Assembly (NCBI GenBank): GCA_028678635.1
Contig: JAJRDC010000055.1
Location: 1 to 5,816 of the forward strand
DNA: 5,816 nt
From: Methanomicrobiales archaeon
GTDB taxonomy: Archaea; Halobacteriota; Methanomicrobia; Methanomicrobiales; JACTUA01
Direction of reading: 5' to 3'
In this document: positions 1-3,015 of the stretch, in pieces
Layout of the letters: every line of letters begins with the position of its first letter
Numbering within the stretch: the stretch's first letter is position 1
Program-made: the position numbers and the translations under genes
Notes under the pieces: generated by a model
What the model was told of the DNA's origin: nothing
What the model saw: only the letters and a program-made list of their open reading frames with translations
The model's database searches: none

Positions 1-80
1 TTGAAATTGGAGACCTGGATGGTGACCGGGACGTTCCCTGCCGGGACCGTTGCCCCGTTCTTGGGTGACGTGATGGTAAC
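1..80 (-). repeat. Second copy of 360-bp domain repeat (partial)
   Basis: Bases 1-80 match bases 361-440 at about 64 of 80 positions with no gaps, at an offset of exactly 360 bases (120 codons). The stretch encodes the N-terminal strand region of the second domain of the lipoprotein-like protein. The in-frame period and substitutions that largely keep the protein phrase point to intragenic domain duplication. The array may continue beyond the left edge. Confidence 0.8.
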
Positions 81-551
81 CGATGGATTGGTCGACCCGG
101 TGACCGTCACGGTGACACTGGCGGTCGCGAGCGGTGTGATCGGCGTGTGGTCGTTGTTCACCAGCTGGACCGAAAAGGTATGGGTCCCCGGCATGACACC
201 CGTGAAGGTGTAACTGGTGGCGGCCACGTGAGCCCAGACCGCGCTGGCATCGGCCGGGATCGCAGGCTTCGCGGGGTCACTGGGGAGGGGACTCACGTCC
301 ATGTAGAAATGGACATGCCCCTCACCGGTGGTGCTGGCCTGTCCCTGCTTGTCCACGATGTTGAAGTTCTTCACCTGGATGGTGACCGTGACACTCCCTG
401 CGGGGAGAGATGCCCCGTTCTGGGGTGAGGTGATTGTCACCTGTGGACCGGAGGGCGCAGGAGCCATGCATCCGGAACAGCTCAGGAGTACCGCCAGTAT
501 CACCAGCGGGACAAGGATTACGGAAACCTTGTGCACCGAAACGTCGTGCAT
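1..551 (-). CDS. Secreted lipoprotein-like protein with tandem His-bearing Ig-like domains (C-terminus outside window)
   Basis: Reading the complement from the ATG at 551-549 gives 183 codons, open to the window edge. An in-frame TAA lies seven codons upstream, so the start cannot lie far upstream. Residues 8-24 form a hydrophobic signal segment, followed by a lipobox-like stretch ending S-G-C28, so I infer a surface-anchored protein. A first domain covers about residues 38-152, and a second begins at 158 with the same phrase (VTITSPxNGA, then PAG and VTIQV), exactly 120 residues later. Domain 1 carries GHVHFYMD (H79, H81, D85), then H108, PGTH (H124) and NDH (H135). This pattern recalls DUF4399-type domains, which have a similar HxH plus PGxHT plus DxH layout. 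Metal binding is possible but unproven. No ribosome site precedes the start; a TATA-like box sits about 27 bases upstream. It is divergent from all other genes here. Function unknown. Confidence 0.85.
   Translation of the reverse strand, partial: MHDVSVHKVSVILVPLVILAVLLSCSGCMAPAPSGPQVTITSPQNGASLPAGSVTVTIQVKNFNIVDKQGQASTTGEGHVHFYMDVSPLPSDPAKPAIPADASAVWAHVAATSYTFTGVMPGTHTFSVQLVNNDHTPITPLATASVTVTVTGSTNPSVTITSPKNGATVPAGNVPVTIQVSNF
361..440 (-). repeat. First copy of 360-bp domain repeat
   Basis: This is the partner of the partial copy at 1-80 and encodes the start of the first domain, just after the lipobox and a short Pro-rich spacer. The best conserved stretches are around 373-387 and 411-420, the latter identical to 51-60. 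Confidence 0.8.
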
Positions 552-575
552 GGACGAAGGTGGCAGCCGTTAGGG

Positions 576-584
576 GGATATAGG
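576..584 (-). promoter_or_regulatory. TATA-like box for the lipoprotein gene, probably leaderless
   Basis: The minus strand reads CCTATATCC here. Its centre is about 28-29 bases upstream of the A of the ATG at 551, close to the usual archaeal TATA-to-transcription-start distance. The transcript would therefore begin at or within a few bases of the start codon, consistent with the absence of any Shine-Dalgarno sequence. The box and spacing are seen; leaderless transcription is inferred. Confidence 0.5.
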
Positions 585-652
585 TAACCGGGTGTGTCAG
601 TTTTTGTTCTCAAATCCGACATCGTGCCGGGGTGAATCCGGGTGTGGGAGCC

Positions 653-702
653 ATGGCGCCGGCAGAGGGTGTACCTCCAAAAGAGTCTGATCCCGGCGCC
701 AT
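653..702. repeat. Perfect 10-bp inverted repeat with 30-base spacer
   Basis: ATGGCGCCGG (653-662) is the exact reverse complement of CCGGCGCCAT (693-702). Each arm contains the self-complementary hexamer GGCGCC. The repeat lies in the divergent intergenic region, about 100 bases upstream of the lipoprotein start and 255 bases upstream of the gene at 958. It could be a paired protein-binding site or the stem of an RNA structure. No T-run follows on either side, so a terminator is unlikely. Confidence 0.6.
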
Positions 703-957
703 CGCCTCCCGGTCATATCTGTGCCACCTTCTGTGTGCGGGAAGGGAGCCGGCTCGTCGTCTCCGGTGGAAAAGGTCTGGAATCGTTGTATCTCAATTTC
801 TGTATCAAAATCCGGGTTACGCGACAAGTGCTTTACCATCACCAAGAAAAGCCGGGTCCAGCGGGAAACGAATCCGAAATACCCGGCGTCCCCCGGCCAG
901 ATTGCCCCGGGCGCAGGAGACCGGCGATCCGTTCTCACCGCAAGGACAGGAAGAGGA

Positions 958-1497
958 ATGGTGGAAAGTATCGGGAAGCGATTCACGGCCGAAGGCCTGG
1001 AGAACCTGAGGGTCCTCATGGATTCCCTGCTCCCGAGGTTATCCGGTAGGGGCAGGCCGGTGGCAGTCCTTTCCACCGGACAGCCGGATTCCCTGCCCCG
1101 GCTTCCGTGGTACCAGAGCGGTACAGGTGCCGGAGAAACGGGGAAACTGGAGGCCGCAGGAAGCCCGGCCCATGCGGGGGCGGGGATGGAGATCCACTGT
1201 CTCAATCCTCAGACCTTGGGATCAGGCTGCAGGGAGCAGGGGGTCGCCCGGAGAAAGGTGGACTGGTATTACCATCGGGGCAGCCGGTTCAGCCGCCCCC
1301 CGTTGGAGATTGTCCGCCTGCCGAAGATCCGGCGGAGCGACTCCCCGGGGACCCGGAGGAGTGTGGTCCTGCAGGTGGAAGTGAGGAGGAGAGAGGGGGG
1401 CCCGGACCTGATGCTGCCGCTGGATGAGCCGGTACTCCGGGAGGGCCCCTGGTTGCCGCCCGGGAAGGGCTCCCGGCCCGGAGAGGCGGAGGCCTGA
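958..1497 (+). CDS. Unrecognised basic protein, 179 aa
   Basis: The reading frame opens upstream, but I place the start at the ATG at 958 because AGGAAG (948-953) sits just before it. From there third positions are mostly G or C, as in the accepted genes, whereas upstream codons are mixed. The product is rich in Arg, Pro and Gly, with no signal peptide and no membrane segment. Residues 1-30 could form an amphipathic helix (FTAEGLENLRVLMDSLLPRL). Residues 100-120 hold an aromatic and basic stretch (VDWYYHRGSRF), and 136-146 look like a beta strand ending in RRRE. Two cysteines, C81 and C91, are ten residues apart. I recognise no family. It ends 77 bases before the DUF2769 gene, so co-transcription is possible. 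Competing open frames overlap on both strands, so the call rests on ribosome site, codon bias and context. Confidence 0.55.
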   Translation: MVESIGKRFTAEGLENLRVLMDSLLPRLSGRGRPVAVLSTGQPDSLPRLPWYQSGTGAGETGKLEAAGSPAHAGAGMEIHCLNPQTLGSGCREQGVARRKVDWYYHRGSRFSRPPLEIVRLPKIRRSDSPGTRRSVVLQVEVRRREGGPDLMLPLDEPVLREGPWLPPGKGSRPGEAEA

Positions 1498-1562
1498 CCG
1501 GGCCTCCCCGTATTGCAGGATGAACATCCCGGACCCTCGGGAACGGGAGACAAATGAACCAC

Positions 1563-1568
1563 AGGTGA
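1563..1568 (+). promoter_or_regulatory. Ribosome binding site of the DUF2769 gene
   Basis: AGGTGA matches the archaeal anti-Shine-Dalgarno core and lies six bases before the ATG at 1575, fixing that start. Confidence 0.7.
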
Positions 1569-1574
1569 AATCCC

Positions 1575-1895
1575 ATGAGCAAGTTCGAAGACACGGTGAA
1601 GGCGATAAACAGGATGTCGCCGGAGGAACAGAAGAGGGCGATCGAGGCCGAGGCAGCGAAGTGTATCTGCCCGACCTGCCCGACGTACAACAACTGCGCA
1701 AAGAACGCGAAGGAGACACTGTTCTGCTGGAACGGGAAGAGCTTCATGTGCATCTCCTTCGAGAAGAAATGCCTCTGTCCCACCTGCCCGGTGACGGGAG
1801 ACTTGGGTCTCAAAAAACAGTCCTTCTGTACGAGGGGCTCCGAGAAGGCCCAGCGGTACGAGCACACCCTCTGGGGGACGAAGGTCATCGAGTGA
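1575..1895 (+). CDS. DUF2769 cysteine-rich protein, 106 aa
   Basis: This small, probably cytoplasmic protein belongs to the DUF2769 family of methanogens, whose function is unknown. Residues 3-29 form a charged helical lead (MSPEEQKRAIEAEAAK). Ten cysteines follow at 30, 32, 35, 41, 51, 59, 66, 68, 71 and 85. Two copies of CxCPTCP (C30-P36 and C66-P72) are each followed by FCxxG (F50-G54 and F84-G88), so the protein looks like two diverged copies of a four-cysteine unit 36 residues apart. Such spacing would suit zinc or iron-sulfur binding, but the sequence does not tell which. An AGGTGA ribosome site precedes the start. The ATP-cone gene follows after 33 bases, suggesting one transcript. The length appears complete for the family. 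Family assignment is confident from the motif; the role is not known. Confidence 0.9.
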   Translation: MSKFEDTVKAINRMSPEEQKRAIEAEAAKCICPTCPTYNNCAKNAKETLFCWNGKSFMCISFEKKCLCPTCPVTGDLGLKKQSFCTRGSEKAQRYEHTLWGTKVIE

Positions 1896-1915
1896 GAACG
1901 GGGAGCGGAGGGAAC

Positions 1916-1921
1916 AGAGGT
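1916..1921 (+). promoter_or_regulatory. Ribosome binding site of the ATP-cone gene
   Basis: AGAGGT lies seven bases before the ATG at 1929. This supports that ATG over the in-frame ATG at 1935, which would leave a 13-base gap. Confidence 0.6.
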
Positions 1922-1928
1922 ACCCATC

Positions 1929-2183
1929 ATGGTGATGGTCACGAAACGGGACGGGCGGAAAGAATCGTTCATTCCGGAGAAGGTCGTGGTGAGCGCCCTG
2001 AAAGCAGGGGCAACGCCGGACTATGCCCGGACCATTGCGCAGGATGTCGGGCGGAACGCGAAGGAAGGGATCTCCACCCAGGAGATCCGAATAAAGGTCC
2101 TCTCCCAGCTCAGGGCAAAGGACCCTGCTTGGGAGAAGAACTGGCTCATGTACGACGCGGCAGTGAAGAAGCGGCCCGCCTGA
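1929..2183 (+). CDS. Stand-alone ATP-cone domain protein, 84 aa
   Basis: Nearly the whole protein is one ATP-cone, the nucleotide-binding regulatory domain found at the N-terminus of ribonucleotide reductases and in the repressor NrdR. Visible hallmarks are V-x-KRDGR (residues 4-10), the E-x-F-x-x-EKV-V stretch (12-20), S22-A-L-K-AG, a helix around 31-42 (YARTIAQDV), and a final helix with WEKNWLMYDAAVKKR. In known relatives the cone binds ATP or dATP and switches a partner on or off. Here there is no catalytic domain and no NrdR zinc finger, so any partner must be a separate protein. It lies 33 bases after the DUF2769 gene, probably in the same transcript. Stand-alone cones occur in methanogens and their job is not established. 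The fold assignment is confident; the partner is unknown. Confidence 0.87.
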   Translation: MVMVTKRDGRKESFIPEKVVVSALKAGATPDYARTIAQDVGRNAKEGISTQEIRIKVLSQLRAKDPAWEKNWLMYDAAVKKRPA

Positions 2184-2240
2184 ACATCAAACGGCGGATG
2201 CGGGAGGATGGGATCTCCCCACTTCCCCACGCGCCACGGA

Positions 2241-2252
2241 CCTTTTATGTGC
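2241..2252 (+). promoter_or_regulatory. Possible TATA box upstream of the Rieske gene
   Basis: CCTTTTATGTGC is the most TATA-like stretch in the 139-base gap between the ATP-cone and Rieske genes. It predicts a transcript start near 2272, about 50 bases before the Rieske ATG. The match is only moderate, and read-through from the upstream pair is an alternative. Confidence 0.35.
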
Positions 2253-2266
2253 AATTCAGGGAGAGT

Positions 2267-2323
2267 ATGAACCGGATGTACGGGAACACACGGCGTGGGA
2301 CAGAGGGTGGGGAATCGGGATAA
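2267..2323 (+). CDS. Possible 18-codon upstream ORF coupled to the Rieske gene
   Basis: An ATG at 2267, preceded closely by AGGGAG (2258-2263), opens an 18-codon frame whose TAA (2321-2323) overlaps the Rieske ATG as TAATG. This geometry would allow translational coupling, and the Rieske gene itself has only a weak ribosome site (GGTGGGG near 2307-2313). The peptide (MNRMYGNTRRGTEGGESG) resembles nothing I know. If transcription starts at the predicted site near 2272, this ATG would be missing from the message, so the case is weak. Confidence 0.25.
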   Translation: MNRMYGNTRRGTEGGESG

Positions 2324-2628
2324 TGCCAGCGGTACCGCTTGGTTCGGCGCGGGACCTTCCCGCTGGCAGGATGCGGGCGGCGAAGGCCGGTGACCGGGAT
2401 ATCCTGGTCGCAAACCTGGACGGGTCGTTCTTTGCGATCGGGAACATCTGCACCCACAGGGGATGCCGCCTCTCCGGTGGGATCCTCCGGGCAGGGACCG
2501 TCCAGTGCCCGTGCCACGGGTCAACTTTCGATCTCCGGACCGGAAACGTGGTCCGGGGCCCGGCACGGGAGGCAGAACCTTCCTATCCTGTGAAGGTGGA
2601 AGGGGACGACCTGTGGGTTGAGGTCTGA
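2323..2628 (+). CDS. Small soluble Rieske [2Fe-2S] ferredoxin, 101 aa
   Basis: This is a single Rieske domain, the fold that holds a [2Fe-2S] cluster with two cysteines and two histidines and carries electrons. Box 1 is CTHRGC (C43, H45, C48) and box 2 is CPCHGS (C62, C64, H65, S67). The predicted ligands are C43, H45, C62 and H65, with the usual 16-residue gap between H45 and C62. C48 and C64 occupy the places of the disulfide pair found in high-potential bc1-type Rieske proteins, and many small ferredoxins of ring-hydroxylating dioxygenases lack them. The following FDLRTGNVVRGPA matches the family (F-D-x-x-TG-x-x-x-x-GPA). There is no signal peptide or membrane anchor, so it is cytoplasmic. 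No dioxygenase or reductase partner is visible in the window. The start overlaps a short upstream frame (TAATG). The electron partner is unknown. Confidence 0.93.
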   Translation: MPAVPLGSARDLPAGRMRAAKAGDRDILVANLDGSFFAIGNICTHRGCRLSGGILRAGTVQCPCHGSTFDLRTGNVVRGPAREAEPSYPVKVEGDDLWVEV

Positions 2629-2643
2629 ACCTTCCCGGTTCAG
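2625..2643 (+). terminator. Hairpin overlapping the Rieske stop codon
   Basis: CTGAACC (2625-2631) pairs perfectly with GGTTCAG (2637-2643) across a five-base loop, and the TGA stop lies in the left arm. No clean T-run follows, only a pyrimidine-rich stretch with TTT at 2670-2672, so termination is uncertain. The hairpin may instead protect the message end. Confidence 0.4.
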
Positions 2644-2675
2644 GAGGCGGCAGCCCCTCTCTTCCCTGGTTTGTC

Positions 2676-2696
2676 TCCCGGTAAGGGATGCCGGGA
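2676..2696 (+). repeat. Second hairpin downstream of the Rieske gene
   Basis: TCCCGG (2676-2681) and CCGGGA (2691-2696) are inverted across nine bases, about 50 bases after the Rieske stop. No T-run follows. It could be part of the transcript end or chance in GC-rich sequence. Confidence 0.3.
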
Positions 2697-2794
2697 AGCG
2701 CTCCGGCCACCTCGTCTGACCACCATGCTCCGGGATCGGGAGGAAGGAGGGAGTTACCCTGCCCTCTCCTCTCCGCCCCCGCCCCCAGGAAAGA

Positions 2795-2932
2795 ATGGCA
2801 GTGAAGAGGAGAATAAGGAGGGATACCTTCATCATCGCGTCGATCCCGGTAAGAAAGGCCTGGTTCACCCCGCTCTGGGAGAAACGGCGGAATTGCCGCT
2901 GGATAATGCCTGGACAGCCACGTGTCAGTTAA
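2795..2932 (+). CDS. Doubtful 45-residue ORF
   Basis: The ATG at 2795 follows AGGA (2787-2790) and opens 45 codons ending at TAA 2930-2932, inside the 387-base gap between the Rieske and lyase genes. The peptide is strongly basic (MAVKRRIRRDTFIIAS, then IPVRKAWF). The phrase R-x-D-T-F followed by x-PVR faintly recalls the N-terminus of PqqD-like proteins, but it is too short for a full domain and the rest does not fit well. If real it may be a remnant or a small basic protein. The opposite strand also has an open frame here with a signal-like start, so neither is secure. I would not assign a function. Confidence 0.3.
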   Translation: MAVKRRIRRDTFIIASIPVRKAWFTPLWEKRRNCRWIMPGQPRVS

Positions 2933-2955
2933 TGAAACAACATTGTCATTTCAGG

Positions 2956-2968
2956 GGATATGTTTATG
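2956..2968 (+). promoter_or_regulatory. Possible TATA box for the lyase gene
   Basis: GATATGTTTATG lies in a locally AT-rich patch (about 2925-2970) about 50 bases before the lyase ATG and predicts a transcript start near 2988. A second AT-rich stretch, AGTTAATGAAAC near 2927-2938, is an alternative. The gene opens after a long gap and so needs its own promoter. Confidence 0.35.
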
Positions 2969-3001
2969 AGGTCTTCCCCCGATTATCCCCACGTCAGTAT
3001 C

Positions 3002-3006
3002 AGGAG
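3002..3006 (+). promoter_or_regulatory. Ribosome binding site of the lyase gene
   Basis: AGGAG lies nine bases before the ATG at 3016. Together with the signal peptide that begins right at that ATG, it fixes the start. Confidence 0.6.
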
Positions 3007-3015
3007 AGGGTGTCG

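Larger units (their letters stand above)
552..957. other. Divergent intergenic region, no convincing gene
   Basis: This 406-base gap separates the leftward lipoprotein gene from the rightward gene at 958. It holds the leftward TATA-like box, a 9-bp direct repeat (588-596 and 638-646), a 10-bp inverted repeat (653-662 and 693-702), and a relatively AT-richer patch at about 785-850. Open frames cross it on both strands, but their third-position composition is mixed and lacks the strong G/C bias of the neighbouring genes. I found no clear rightward TATA box for the gene at 958. Confidence 0.55.

Noticed and set aside
597..1205. 202-residue open frame on the minus strand
   Set aside because: It runs antisense to the start of the gene at 958, has no ribosome site, shows mixed third positions and a low-complexity Pro/Arg composition. 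The shorter version from the ATG near 839 (80 residues) is slightly more protein-like but still lacks a ribosome site.
1222..1972. Several long minus-strand frames opposite the unrecognised gene and DUF2769
   Set aside because: Their translations are Ser/Pro/Arg-rich shadows of GC-rich genes, with no start signals.
2201..2219. GGGAG/CTCCC hairpin after the ATP-cone gene as a terminator
   Set aside because: The stem is only five pairs and no T-run follows directly.
1424..2323. 299-codon open frame on the plus strand
   Set aside because: It overlaps both the DUF2769 and ATP-cone genes in another frame. Those two have recognisable families, and this translation is Gly/Arg/Glu-rich without any motif.
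2021..2710. 229-codon minus-strand frame
   Set aside because: It is antisense to the ATP-cone and Rieske genes, which have clear family motifs.
2521..2868. Minus-strand frame with signal-peptide-like start (MMKVSLLILLFTAILS)
   Set aside because: The start looks attractive, but there is no ribosome site, the rest is Arg/Pro-rich, and it runs antisense into the Rieske coding region.
2931..2950. AATGA/TCATT inverted pair near the lyase promoter
   Set aside because: Five-base AT-rich arms are expected by chance in such a patch.
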